The notes below the pieces were generated by a model. That model saw only the letters and a program-made list of their open reading frames with translations. It had not been told where the DNA came from and searched no databases. A stretch of 64,000 nt of DNA, taken from positions 558,001 to 622,000 of the forward strand of contig JANATF010000011.1 in NCBI GenBank assembly GCA_029449245.1. The letters are read 5' to 3'. Made by a program: the position numbers and the translations under genes. Each line of letters opens with the position of its first letter. The first letter of the stretch is position 1. Shown piece by piece: positions 31,782 to 43,658 of this stretch. The DNA is from Mortierella alpina (Eukaryota > Mortierellomycota > Mortierellomycetes > Mortierellales > Mortierellaceae).

Positions 31782-33664
31782 ATGATAGGATTTACAGAGA
31801 TCGGGAACCTTGGACCCTACTAAAGTCCCGATTTTCTTTTCGATATGAAATACAAACAGCCTTAGCCTGGAGAGAGTTTTGGCAAATCATTCTGAATATG
31901 ACGGTTAGTTTCATATCGCATTGACCTCATAGGGTTGGACTTGACACATTATGTGGAGCGCGGAAGATGAATCATAATGGCGTTTGAAGGGGCGCGTGGT
32001 AGAGAGGGTGGGAATATCCATTTCTGCATCTATATCACAGGCGAGCGATCTTGGGTCTAGGGCACTTGGTATCATAGGCTAAAAGGTGACCTTGTAGACC
32101 ATTTGTGACAATCGGTCATTTCAGCTAGCGCCTTGAATGAGCCGGATCCTGGTGAGCGCTGACTGAACCGCGAAGCCCTGTCCCAACGAGGCATCCAATA
32201 TGATCTCTCGCATACTCCTTAGCCGCAGCTTCAAATCGAAATGTCTCTGGCTAGGCCGATCCTCTTCTCATCCAAACACATCCGGGATCAACAAGGCGAG
32301 CCCTTCTGCCTATTCTTGCTTGTGCCTGCCCTCTCCGACTCTTTTTCCATCGGTGTCGCATCTGCAAATAGACTGATCCGGGGTCCAAACCACTGAGGTG
32401 TGGCGGATACGAAAAAGCTGAATTATTGTGGCGACCTAAAGAGTCTTTCTAAATAAAGGGTCACTGGAGCTGGAGCTGGAGCGCCAACTAACTTGTCGCT
32501 CAAGTAGTATCTCGGCAGCTGTAATGAGTGGTTCAACGAGTCCTCGCAGATCGCTACCCAGACCACCTCTCTCTTTTACCGCGGTGGTTCTCAGGCGCGA
32601 CCAGCATCAGCAGCAGTCAGTACTTTGGCCGCCTGGCCAACGATGGTGCGATGTGATTGGCTAGTGCTTAATGTTCTCGTTTGATGATTGGCATTTGCAT
32701 GCATCTTTCAAGCACAGTGGCAGCAAACTACCGCCTTTCTTATGTGAGTGTGAGTGTGCTGCAATGTCTCTTTCGTAGCTGAGCAATCTGTCGGGGTCGG
32801 AGCTCGCCAAGAACTTGGTACAGGCAGACCAGACCTGACCACACTGAAGAACGCTGCCCAGACGGGGGCAGGAAAGGTGAGGCAGGAGTGTGTGTGGACT
32901 CGCAACAAGGCGCAGTTGATTGAAGGTTCGAACAATGCGCACTGACACTGATGGGCTTTTCCTTTCCTTATCTTTTCTTCCGTAACTTGTCCGTGCACGG
33001 TGTCAAAAGCTCAACGGCTCTGCAGGACATGCAAGCCTCATACAACTATGAACAGAGGACTGTTTCTCTCTCTGGTGAACGGCAGACAAATAAACGAAAG
33101 GCGAGCACAAAAACAAAGAACAAGGCAGATTGATCCTTGTTGATGTAGGTCCCACAAGGGTTTGTCGACATGCTATGTCTGTTTTTTTTCAGGTCGTTGG
33201 AGCATCGAATTCACTTCTTTTCTTCACGACACTTCACAGCACGCCTCAAGCACTGCAGACCTTACTCCCGCACCTCTTGCTACCATTGCTCCAGTCCCTC
33301 TCTGTCTTGCTCTTTCTCGCGCTCCCTACTCTTGCCGCTCTTGCCTGCCTTGCCGTCGCTCCTCTACTGCAGCACCATCGCCTCAATTAAGGACGATTCC
33401 TCCGCACTCGCTCAATTCAAGTCCGACATCAATTCCATTGCGCTCTCCCTTGGACCCACTATCGACGATTGCCCTACGCTTACTCAACCGCAGCCACCTC
33501 CTCACAAGCAGTGCACGACCGACGATTCCACTCCTGCACCCTTCCGCAGTCGATTGCCATACTTCTCTTTCCACGGCGGACGCGTCTAGTTGCACGACCA
33601 ACGGCTCCGCTTGCCCTTGCTGTTTAACCTTTTTATCGCAAGCCTCCGACACTCATCTCACACC
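31782..33664. other. Gene-poor spacer with CT-rich leader of the F-box gene
   Basis: No gene is supported in these 1.9 kb. The last 450 bases (33190-33660) are rich in CT, CTC and TCTTGC segments and read as long pseudo-ORFs in all three plus frames, typical of a pyrimidine-rich promoter and leader. Short near-repeats (ctggagctggagctggagcg at 32466) were noted. Confidence 0.5.
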
Positions 33665-35389
33665 ATGTCGTCGGCGATGTTGGCTCCCTCGTCACCATCG
33701 TCCTCCAGTCTGCAGGTGAGACGCGCCACGTCGTCCCAGTTCGACCTCAACGCTGCGAACAGGGTGCTTCACATCCCTGAGCTGGCCGACATCATCGCCC
33801 GCTATCTCACCCCGTCGGCCCTTGCAGCATGCGCTTTGCTGAATCGAGAATTGAACACTTTGTTCACACCGTATGTCTGGGGCGACTTGCACATCACCAC
33901 CCGGGGCCAAGAATCACGCTTCCTTCGACGTGATGCACGTGAAACAATTGCCCGCCATCGAGAAAAGGTCCGGTCCGTCTCCATTGGTTCCCACAGGGTC
34001 TTGATGATGCTCAGCATGGTCTTCAAAACTCAGCCAACAAATATTCGATCATTGAAGCTCAACTGGCAGGGTCACGACTACGACTACGACAATGGGGATC
34101 CCTGGGTCCAATGTAGCTCTGGCAACTACTGCCCCGAGTGGGATGTCACTCTCATACACCTCCTCGCCAACTGTCCACGCCTCGAGACCCTGGACATGGA
34201 CTTGACCATCATCAATCTGCCCAACATTGAAACCGCCTTTCAAGGCCTCAGGCACCTCAAGTCACTCCGACTCCGAGGCTTCCGAGGAGCGGAGGCACAC
34301 CCCGCAACGCTCGCACGTATCATTGATGCTCTCTCCACCAGCGTCGAAACCCTCACTATCGACATGCGCCTCTCCCACGACGAGTCAGACGTATCCGAGC
34401 CGCCGTTTGTTCCTCAAGGCGTTCGCACCAACCTCAAGAACCTTACTATCAACGCCAGCCTCCTCCTCATCGAGTCAACTTTGACACAACGGATTTTTTA
34501 TCGGTGCCAGGCTCTGAAAACGCTGTCTTTAACAGGTGTATTCAACCTACGCCCGGACGCGTCAAGATTGTCAGAAATGTTGCTCACGCTTTGTCCTATG
34601 CTGGACGAGCTCAATATCGACGTCGAGGACTACAGAGCAGAGGACGAGGATCTCGCCGAGATCATTTCTTCACGGCTGCCGGCGGCCGTAACGCCCGCTC
34701 CCGCTCAGGCCGCGCCGACTGCGGCAGTTACTATCACGCCCCCCACCTCACCCCAGCCCAATCAGCCGCGCTACTGGATGGCCTGGAAATCCATCCAGAT
34801 CAGGGCTCCCAAGTTTGGGCCCTTGTCAAGCGCGGCCATCGTCAGCCACGCGCCCACGTTGGAACGTGTCGTTTTGGGGATCAAAGGCTTGGAGGTTCAC
34901 GACCTACAGAACCTCCTAGCCACTGCCCCGAACCTAAAAACCTTGGTCTCTCTCAGCGTGAGGGGACCTCGGTTCAACGACACGTTCCTGAAGCCAGCCA
35001 GAGTCGGAGACCGACCCTGGATCTGCAGTGACTCTCTCGAGGAGCTGCAGTTGTCGTTCCGACCTGGCAAGTGCAATCGGTCGGGCCGCGAAGCGCTGAT
35101 GGATCGGCTGGGGAGCCTTGAGAAGCTCAGAGTCCTCCACCTCCACAATGGGGTCGCGCGAAAAGGCGGTTTCACCGACTTTTCGCTTGCCCGCGGCGAC
35201 CTCAGGAGGCTGGAGGGCTTGAAGTGCCTGGAGGCGTTTGAGCTCAAGTACCTCCGGCACAGCATCGGCGGCGAGGAGCGGGCATGGATGGCGCAGCATT
35301 GGCCCAAATTGAAGCGGGTGTGCTTGGACTGTGAGTGGCGGCACCACGAGGGCGGGGCTCCATCACGGAAACGCAGATTCCGTGGTTGA
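33665..35389 (+). CDS. F-box protein with leucine-rich repeats
   Basis: Intronless, 574 aa. The chosen ATG has the context caccATGTCG. After a Ser-rich leader, residues about 36-80 form an F-box (VLHIPELADIIARYLTP..LAACALLNRELNTLFTPYVW). The remaining ~490 residues are irregular LRRs with hits such as NIRSLKLNW, LETLDMDLTII, LKSLRLRGF and LKTLSLTGVF. This is the architecture of Mortierella-type F-box/LRR proteins, which are substrate-recruiting subunits of SCF ubiquitin ligases. An acidic stretch followed by an Ala/Pro/Thr-rich linker near residue 330 splits the LRRs. The substrate is unknown. The gene converges on the transcription factor to its right. Confidence 0.87.
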   Translation: MSSAMLAPSSPSSSSLQVRRATSSQFDLNAANRVLHIPELADIIARYLTPSALAACALLNRELNTLFTPYVWGDLHITTRGQESRFLRRDARETIARHREKVRSVSIGSHRVLMMLSMVFKTQPTNIRSLKLNWQGHDYDYDNGDPWVQCSSGNYCPEWDVTLIHLLANCPRLETLDMDLTIINLPNIETAFQGLRHLKSLRLRGFRGAEAHPATLARIIDALSTSVETLTIDMRLSHDESDVSEPPFVPQGVRTNLKNLTINASLLLIESTLTQRIFYRCQALKTLSLTGVFNLRPDASRLSEMLLTLCPMLDELNIDVEDYRAEDEDLAEIISSRLPAAVTPAPAQAAPTAAVTITPPTSPQPNQPRYWMAWKSIQIRAPKFGPLSSAAIVSHAPTLERVVLGIKGLEVHDLQNLLATAPNLKTLVSLSVRGPRFNDTFLKPARVGDRPWICSDSLEELQLSFRPGKCNRSGREALMDRLGSLEKLRVLHLHNGVARKGGFTDFSLARGDLRRLEGLKCLEAFELKYLRHSIGGEERAWMAQHWPKLKRVCLDCEWRHHEGGAPSRKRRFRG

Positions 35390-35882
35390 GCCCTATCCAC
35401 CAGCACATCCGCTGCCTGCTGCCCCATCCTGTATTATGTAGCAAATGTAAAATAGCAAAAATAAAAGGCAAAAATGCCTCTTGATGTCGCCAATTCTTGT
35501 CCTGGACTTGTCGCCTCTCCTGTATATTTCTCTATCCAGTCTTGGTTTGAGAGAATTCTCACTGCCACCCTTCTATGTAATCTTCATAGAACAGCTTGTA
35601 TAGGAATGTGAGGCGGTACTGAAAAAATCAAGGTACTTTGGGAGTAATGGCGATGTATGAACATGATTTAGTATGCGTGCTAGAGTAAAGATGATAATAC
35701 GAGAGTTCTTGTCTCTATGACTCCAACAGAGCAATGGTCAACGTTATCTGTTGCATGTCGTTTTTTTTAACTTTTATTCTGGTATGGAAAGGATACAGCA
35801 AAGAACGAAAAGAATGAAGGCAAGACAAAGTCAAAAACAAGCGAGATATACACAAGGTCAGAGGAAACGAGAGGAAGAGCAG
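35390..35882. other. Convergent 3' intergenic region
   Basis: The 493 bases between the F-box stop and the stop of the minus-strand transcription factor hold no gene. AT-rich stretches and two A/T-rich polyadenylation-like areas (aaataaaagg near 35459 on +, and ttttttttaacttttattc near 35761, seen from the minus strand) fit two facing 3' ends. Confidence 0.5.
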
Positions 35883-38800
35883 CTAATCAAAGAACAAATC
35901 TAGCGATGAGGGAACAGAATGATGTTGACTATGCTGATGATGTTGTTGTTGTTGTTGCTGTTGCTGTTGCTGTTGTTGCTGCTGTTGCTGTTGTTGTTGC
36001 TGGTACTGGGGGCTCTGCGTAACATGCAGCCCCGACGCATTGCCACTGGAGGAAGCCGAAGTATAAAATCCAGTCGCAGTCGTTGAGGCGCCCGTCGCTC
36101 CAGGATACGCATAGCCTCCAGCTACCGCATAGCCCTGCTGCTGCGAGCGCTGCTGATTCTGACCCACAGGCTGTACGAACTGTTGCTGATGCTGATTTTG
36201 CTGATGTTGCTGGTCCATGTACGTAGGAACCCCAGACCCAGGCATGGCTTGACCAGGGTGGTACTCAAAGTGGTAGATGGGCCCTGGCGGTACAGCGGAC
36301 ACATGGTTCGCAGAACTGCTGCTCCTGGAATCCAGTCCCGAGTCTAGAGTCATCATGTTGTACGACCCGTGTATCAATCCGCTACTGTGACCAGTCGTGA
36401 TTGGACCTGCAGATATCGGGGACGAGACAACGGTGCCACAAGAAGGCGGTGGAAGACTGGAGCCTTGCATTGTGTCCGTCGAATGCGGTACTGAAGAATT
36501 GGGCATCATGAGCGACGATGGCGGCGCCAGTGTGATAGAAGCACCAGCGGCAGTCGTGATGGGAATGGCAGGCAGATAGTTTCCGATACCACCATTAGGG
36601 CGAATCCCCGTGTTGGCATAGATGCCCATCTGCTGGCGTTTTCTGACAATAGCCTGAATATCATGCGATTTCGGTCGACTTTGCCGTTGCTGTTGCAGTT
36701 GCTGCTGTGTTAAGGTTGCCGGAAACTCGGACGACATGATATGATCGCCCACATGAAAGCCATCTTCATCCATCGCATTAGTTCCATGTTGTTGTTGCTG
36801 TTGTCGGTGTGTTTGCTGAGGCTGATGCTGTGGGTGTTCTCTCTTCTCCGTCAAAAAGGCGTCGGACAAGCCCTCAGCACACCTTTGAATCATCTTTTTC
36901 TGGATTATTCTTTGGTGCTCCTCCAACTGATCCATCTCGACCGTCAGCCACGAAAAGTAATTCTTGTCGTCGAGACCGTAAAACGCGTCCAAAAGTTTGG
37001 CGACTAGAGCGACCTGCGCCTGACAACGCTTCTTGAGCCTCTGCGAGAACACCGACGGTTTCGCGTCCTTTGACGGCAAGAAACCCCGCTGCCAAGAAGC
37101 GGTCTCGTCCGCCGTCACCTTTAAATCATCTCCAGCGCGCGGTGCCGTCCTCTTCTCCGTCACGACCTTGTAATATATCCTCAGACACCAATCGAGCGCT
37201 GCACCCGTGCAGGCCACTCGCGCGCGCTCTGGGTACCTCTCCAGTAGGAGCTTCGCTAGCGTGACAATCCGGTCCGCCTCCTGAACACATTGCATGATCT
37301 TGTCCAAGTAATCTTGCCGCCGGAGGTAGTGCTGCTGCTGCATATATGCTAACTGGTTCTGCTGAGTTCCTTCCTGCATCGCCGAGGCCACGGGGAGCGT
37401 CATCGCCAGCAAGTCAGTTCCAATCGCAAGCACATTCGGGTAGAGCAACAGGACTCGGAGCATCGAATACACGACCTGAAGACCTATGGCCCGTCCATTG
37501 ACTCGAGGCTCAACCGCATCCAAGTTCTCGAGCTGGGCCCTCAGCCTTTGGGGAAGATCATCGATCCACATCTGCAGCGAGACGATCAACTCTGGCTCCG
37601 AGTACTCGCACGTCAGCACATCCTCCACGGAGCTGCTCTTCAGTAAGCACTCCATAGCCGTCGCCATCTCGCCTGCGTCCTTACCAAACGCCACTGTCTC
37701 TGCAGCGGCGATGACCTTGTCCATTTTTTTGAGGCCAGCCTGGAAGAATGAATGAATCTTTCGGCCGATTCGCCACAGATTGATCTCCTGCAGCATGAAC
37801 CATCGCGTCCACAAGCCGTCGTCATGGTCGAGTTCTGTGAGGGAGGGGAAGGGTGCCTCAAGGTAGTGGTCGTCCATTTGTGTGAGCTGGCCGCGGACGA
37901 CGTGGTGGACGCTGTCAAAGATGTAGCAGGACCAGAAGAGCCAGCACCTGTTCTGGATGACGATGGGCTTGGGCATCCATCGGGATGGGTCGACATGCAG
38001 GCCCAGGAAGATGGCCTCAGACATGAGCTTGAGCAGCTCGACGCGCAGCTGCGCTTTGGGGTATACATAGCACAGCAGCAGCGTAGCCTGCAGATACGAG
38101 GTTGAGTACGTGCTGCGGATGTCTTCCAGGTGGGCCAGCAGACCTACGGTCGAGCGCACAAGAGCGTGTTAGTTTGATTTCTTTGCACAGGGATACATGG
38201 ATGGCAAAAATTATAAGGCGAAGGAACGTGTACCGTAGGCGCGCTTGAAGTAGCGGGTGTACTGAGCCTTGTTGCTTGCGGCGTTCTTGTGGCTCTTCTT
38301 GACCCCGCCAGCAGTGGTCATGTTCTCGATGTCGGGGTCGATGCGGATGGCCACGCCCGCAATGACATTCAGCAGGATCCGTGACACCTGGTCCGACCGT
38401 GTTTGCTTGGCGCGCTCGACGATCAATCGCGTGATGAACGGTGGGTACAGGTGGGGGTTCTAACAGTTGGTCGATCGAGTAAGTACGAAATGGTGTTCCA
38501 CAGATTCCACAGATCATCGGAACTGGGCGATTGAAAGCGACAAGAAGGAAAGTGCGATAGGCGGCACGATGGAGACTTACATTGTTAAAGACCTCAATCA
38601 TCCGCTCAATTTTGGCGATCGGCGGTAGGATCAGCAGCTCTTGGTTACTGGGGATGGGGGGCGGGACAGAGTTGCGGACCCATGCTGGGTCCTTGGACTG
38701 GATGACCATGTCGTCATCCCAAGAGTTGCCCTCAGGCTTGAGGTTGACGGCGCCAGACCTGCTCCAGAAGAGACAAGAGTCGTACACCTTGAGATCCATC

Positions 38801-40685
38801 ATGGCTTCTTCGAGTTGGGCTACACTTTTTGGCGGTGGAGGGGCTCGAGCAGGGAAAGGCACGCGCATGAGGACCGATTTTCGAGCGGGTTCCCGGCCCT
38901 TTTTATAGACGTCAGAGGAGGCGTTGGGCGGGACCTGAGATTGAGATTGAAGATTAAGAAGGGGGCAAATACGAGGTCAAGGACAGAGAACGTATCAACA
39001 TCAAAGTTTGGTAGGCTTTGCGGCTGACCACCCTGTTGCTGAAGCTCGGCACTCACCATGCTGCCGCTGTTGTTGTCATCGTCTTGGCCGCCTGCATGAC
39101 CTGATTCAGGCCCCGTGGCCGTAATGGTAGAAGCCGACGGAGGCGAAAGCAGAGTTCCGACGGCTTCATTGGACGACTGAGCATGGGCATGTGTAAGCGT
39201 GATGTTGCTGCCGGCCGTCGTCAATGATGACACATTCGACGATACGCCCGCACCGGGTGCGACGCCTGCTCCCTCGGACGACGTCGTAGGGACGGTCGGG
39301 GCAGGCGTCACCGCAGTTTCGGCTGCACCTGTCTCGTCCGATGGCCCAGGGCTCAGCTCAGGAGAATATTTCTATTACAGCAGGGCAGAGGAGTCGATTA
39401 GGGATGAGCATGAACATGAGGTGATATGCCAGGAACGTGTCCAAAAGAGGGGAGCATGGCTCAGGTAAGAAGCTGCGGATGAGGATTGTCAATCTTGGGA
39501 TCGTCGCACAAATCAACAGAGCGAAATTAGAGTACGTTATCCTCGAGGCGCCTCCTCTTCCTTTGGTCCTTCTCTCACGTCCTTGGCACCTGTTGCTTGT
39601 GGCACGCTCAATCACAATTGGCTTGGCCCTCTTATCCGCTCTGTTTTCGCTGCTATTTGCCCTTTTGACCGTTCAGTGTTTTTCGGCTCTCGCTCTGAAC
39701 GCGTATCCCCCCTTGTCGGAAATAATTCTGTTTCTCTCCACCCAAATGAAGAGCAAAGGCCGAACAAGCGGGCGAGGAATAAAAGTCCGACCTTGACACT
39801 TTTTCAAGTATCTTGGCGGGCGACGTCTGAAGTGGTGGCAAAAGGCGTAGGGCGAAAGTCCTAATAATTGGAATCGCTCTCCAACTCAACAGGAAAAGAC
39901 GCAACCACACTAATCAAATACTCCCGACAAAGGAAATTAGCCATAATCTCGCTCTGTCCCTCGCTCACCTTCTCTGCCACACAACAGCTCACAGCATTTT
40001 GTTTCCATATTTCCCAGAACTAATAAGCATTTCTGCCTCTGTGCCTTTTCTCTCGCTTTGCCAGGGTACAAGTGAAGTTCCCGTTCCACAATACATGATC
40101 CAATAGCCCAGCTTTATCTCCGCAAAACTTTGAACAAACATCTTTGGTCTCCCCTCAGCACGCATGGTCTGTACGCGCATGCTTTTTTGTTTCTCCTGTT
40201 CTGCGATCTGCCTGATGAGATAATGGATTTTCTTGCAAACAGAACGTCCTTCTCTAAAAATAACCACTGTATTGCGCACAACCGATCGCCCACACACGAC
40301 ACCCTCATTCTTAATACAGATTCTCTTTCCGTGAGAAAAAAAAATTGACGACATAGAGAGGTAGCAATATTGGCAAAAAGCCCTTACCTGAATCGCGGGC
40401 GGAAAGTACGGAAAGATGGGTATCGAGGGCGTGGGTGTTTGCGTCAACGTTGTCGCAGATAGACTGAACCCACGACTCATATTGCTGTTGCCGTCATTGT
40501 CTAAATTCGACGTCAGAGATGCGTTTGCCCCTGTAACGTGTTGAGTCGGGTGGGCTCCATGCAGTGAAGGCTGCTGTTGTTGCTGTGGCTGCTGTTGTTT
40601 TAGAGGCTGCTGTTGCTGTGGGGGCTGCGACATTTGCTGATGTTCGTACCGCTGATGTTGCTGCTGTTGCTCTTGCTGTTGCTGT

Positions 40686-40717
<32 letters not shown>

Positions 40718-41722
40718 TTGTTGTTGTTGCTGTTGCAGTTGCAGCTCTCGCTGACCTGGCTGTCGAGAGAGGCTATCCCCCATCCCCGCTTGCCGCATAG
40801 GCTGCTGCAGAAAATTCTCGGACGCTAGCTGCTGATTCCATGATAACGAGTTTGATAACGAGTTGGAAACACTTGAAACTAGCTGTTGAACGTTCGAATC
40901 TGCAGCAGTGACACGACCCATATAATCTTTTGGCGCATTAAAAGGTGCTTCCTGAAACCCCTGTCCCTGCTGATGTGCCGAATCGGGTATCAATGTCGCT
41001 GTTGTAGTGGAGGAAGACGGCAGGTTCGATAATGAAGACTGGTGATTTGCCTGTTGCTGTAATGGCTGCTGTTGATGTTCGACAGGTCGTAATTGTCTAG
41101 GTTGGGGCAACAGCTGTGTAGGATCCACCTGCACAGGCTCTTGGAAATTAAGAGGTTGGCCGTGCTGATGGCTGACATGTTGGCTCGAAGAGGACTGTTG
41201 CTGTTGCTGATTCTGATAAAGGTTTTGGTGGTGTGGGTTTGCCAATTGCTGCAAATGATGCTCAAACTGCATTTGAAGCTGCTGCTCCTGCTGTTGTTGT
41301 TCCTGGAATTGCCGCTGCTGGAGTTGCTGTTGCTGCTGGAGCATGTTACGGATAGCCATCGTTTGCGACCACTGGTACTCTTCCACCTGATCCAAGTACT
41401 GGGCTTGAGTCTCCTCTGTTGACCACTCTCTGGTGCGCTTGCTGCGGAACTGTGCAACCGGATTAGAGTGTTGCTCATCAAACAGGAACGCGTACGCGTT
41501 ACTGCCATCGCCGTTGAACAAGATCGGTGTACTATCGGAATCGGCCACGCCAACAACACCATCAATGCCAGTGTTATTGCCCGAGGTGATGCTGTCCATG
41601 TCACTGGCTCCTGTCAGTCCTGTTATTCCTGATGACGCGGAAGAACGGAAGGTGGAGTAGGTTGGTGGGAACAGAGCTGCGGACATGGAAGCTGCAATGG
41701 CTGCGTCCTCCGCAGACATCAT
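35883..41722 (-). CDS. Gln-rich fungal-specific transcription factor (Fungal_trans domain)
   Basis: Five exons on the minus strand: 41722-40388, 39371-39057, 38934-38581, 38459-38234 and 38143-35883. They encode 1496 aa in an unbroken frame. Exon 1 (445 aa) is Gln-rich with a pure poly-Gln tract. Exon 2 is Ser/Thr/Ala-rich. Exons 3-5 carry the middle-homology (Fungal_trans) region: LKVYDSCLFWSRSG, LYPPFITRLIVE, YLQATLLLCYVYPK, AIFLGLHVDPSRW, NRCWLFWSCYIFD. The C-terminal 500 residues are again disordered and end with a poly-Gln tract followed by SLDLFFD. Such proteins are nuclear regulators. No Zn2Cys6 cluster is found, because exons 1 and 2 contain no cysteine. The DNA-binding domain is therefore lost, in an unseen upstream exon, or the protein works through partners. 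Intron 1 is unusually long (1016 nt); its acceptor is chosen from several in-frame AGs. Confidence 0.8.
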
Positions 41723-43658
41723 GGTTGGGGGTGGAATGATGGACGCGAAAAAGCTTGAGGGTGAGGTGTAAAGCAGTTATGATCCGTCGACAACGGTAGT
41801 CCTGATCTGACTGATGCCGGTACCGCTTGCTAGAGTCGCTTCTGAACGACTTGAACCTTAGTGTATTTGTGCAGGGTGCTTTTAGCGCAACGGGTCCACT
41901 TGGTGTCAGACTCAAAGCCGGGTTAGGTTACGCTTGAGGATGTCTCAAGGAACAATGGATCGAAGGAGAGGATAGCCAGCTGGTCTGAGCAAAGGGTCTC
42001 GTGCACGTTCTTTGCTCGGAAGGGCGTTGTGCTGGAAATATATAAGCGCAAATATCCTGTGCGTGTGGCAATGTGGCAATGTTTTTATCTAGCGGGAGAG
42101 TTGCCGCGTGGGGCGTAGTGGCCCAAAACCTGGATGTCTCTCGGCGATAATGCACAGCGACGCGCGTCTTTGCTCCCTTGAGGGTGTCCCGGTTGATGGG
42201 GTACAGGGCAGGCGTGGCGAGGCAGGGCCTAAAAAAAGAGCGATTGACTTGAGGCACGGGGCTGGAGCAGGGACCTAGACAATCAACCCACAGAGCGATA
42301 ACAAATATGAACATGCATGCCGTCTTGCCGTCTGTCAACACCGTGCTGTCAGTGCGACCAACTCTGCAAACGCACAAAATAGAGGCCACTTATTACGGCT
42401 GCTGCCTCATCATTGTTTGCCGAAAAGTGAGGACACAGCAATCGAAGAAAAGAAAAACGCCATCTCCGTTCCCCACTTGTGTGCAATAAGAAGACAGCGA
42501 CGGACACATGCCTCCTCTGGTCCACTCTTATCGTCATACTCGAGTCCTCTTCCTAGCGCTCAATGCTGTGCTATGTGTCTGTTTTGCTTGTTCGTGTTGA
42601 TTCAATCTTCTTTTTTTTTAATGTTTGCACGCCGCATTCCGTTCTTGCAGTTCATGTTTTGTGTCTCCCGCGCGAACTCGTTTCCTTTCCGCTCAGTTGG
42701 AAGTTCCGTGGTCGTTTAGAAAGTGCCATCGTGAGTGACTACGCTCCAGAGTTGCCACTCCGTCGCTGCAGCACATACCTTTGAGAATGTAACTGCGAGA
42801 TTAAGAAGGTTTGTTGAGGAATGTAGAACACTTGACAAACCAGTCAGCAAAGGTGAGGAGGAAAGACGATGGGGAGAGAGAGGAGGGGATGTCTGCTCCA
42901 GGAAGCAATGAACGGACCAAAGAATGAAGGAGCGAGCGAGAGAGCGAGAGTGAGAGGCAGTGCTGCAAGGGCGGCCAAGGGTGCTTGATTGACGGTGGGA
43001 AACGTACAGAGTGAGAGACGAAGGAAACACAAAACAAAACAAAGTATTAGAGGCGAACGTTGTGTGTGATGTGTGTGAATTGTGTGCGATGTGTGCGATG
43101 TGTGCTGAACTAAGTTGTCTGTTGTCTGTGTTCACTCGACAAGCAGCGACGCAACAGCACACCTCTGGCAAACAGGCAAAACAAGGTCAAGGGTCCAAAG
43201 GTCTGACGCCACGAGAACTCTGTTAGCGTGGGAGGAAGGAGTGCAAAGGCAAGAGGAAAAAGAAGAAAAATAGGGGGCCGGAAGGAACAACCTAATCTCA
43301 GGACATCTTGGGCTATCCCCACTATGCCCTGCCCCTGCTGGGCTCCCTGCCATGTGCCACGGCATCGTTCCGATGGACATCCGGCCCACTTTGCTCAACG
43401 CCCACACATTTTCACTATTAATTGCATATGGTAATGCAGCCTTGGGTCCCAGTGTCCTGTACCTCCCTCCACCATCCCCCACAGTCTAAGTGTGGTCCCT
43501 CGATGTCGTCGAAAGGCATACAAAGCATACTCCATTTGATCCGATCCAGGTAACAAACACAGGGCGCAAGTCTGCATACATTTTTCTTTCACTTGGGAGC
43601 CCTCTTGAAAGATAAGAGCAACATGCAAAAAAAAAATATATACGCTAGTCTGTCTTCT
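41723..43658. other. Intergenic region between the transcription factor and the PH-domain gene
   Basis: No gene was recognised in 1.9 kb. The left part should be the promoter of the minus-strand transcription factor. A (TGTG)n-like stretch lies at 43058-43105, an ACAAAACAAAACAAAG run near 43027, and an A10 run near 43627. Confidence 0.5.

Noticed and set aside
33162-33719. Plus-strand Ser/Leu/Pro-rich frames before the F-box gene
   Set aside because: They arise from the CT-rich leader and all three frames look alike.
40564-40828. Plus-strand ORFs of nearly pure Ala/Val and Leu
   Set aside because: They are the antisense of the poly-Gln tract of the transcription factor.
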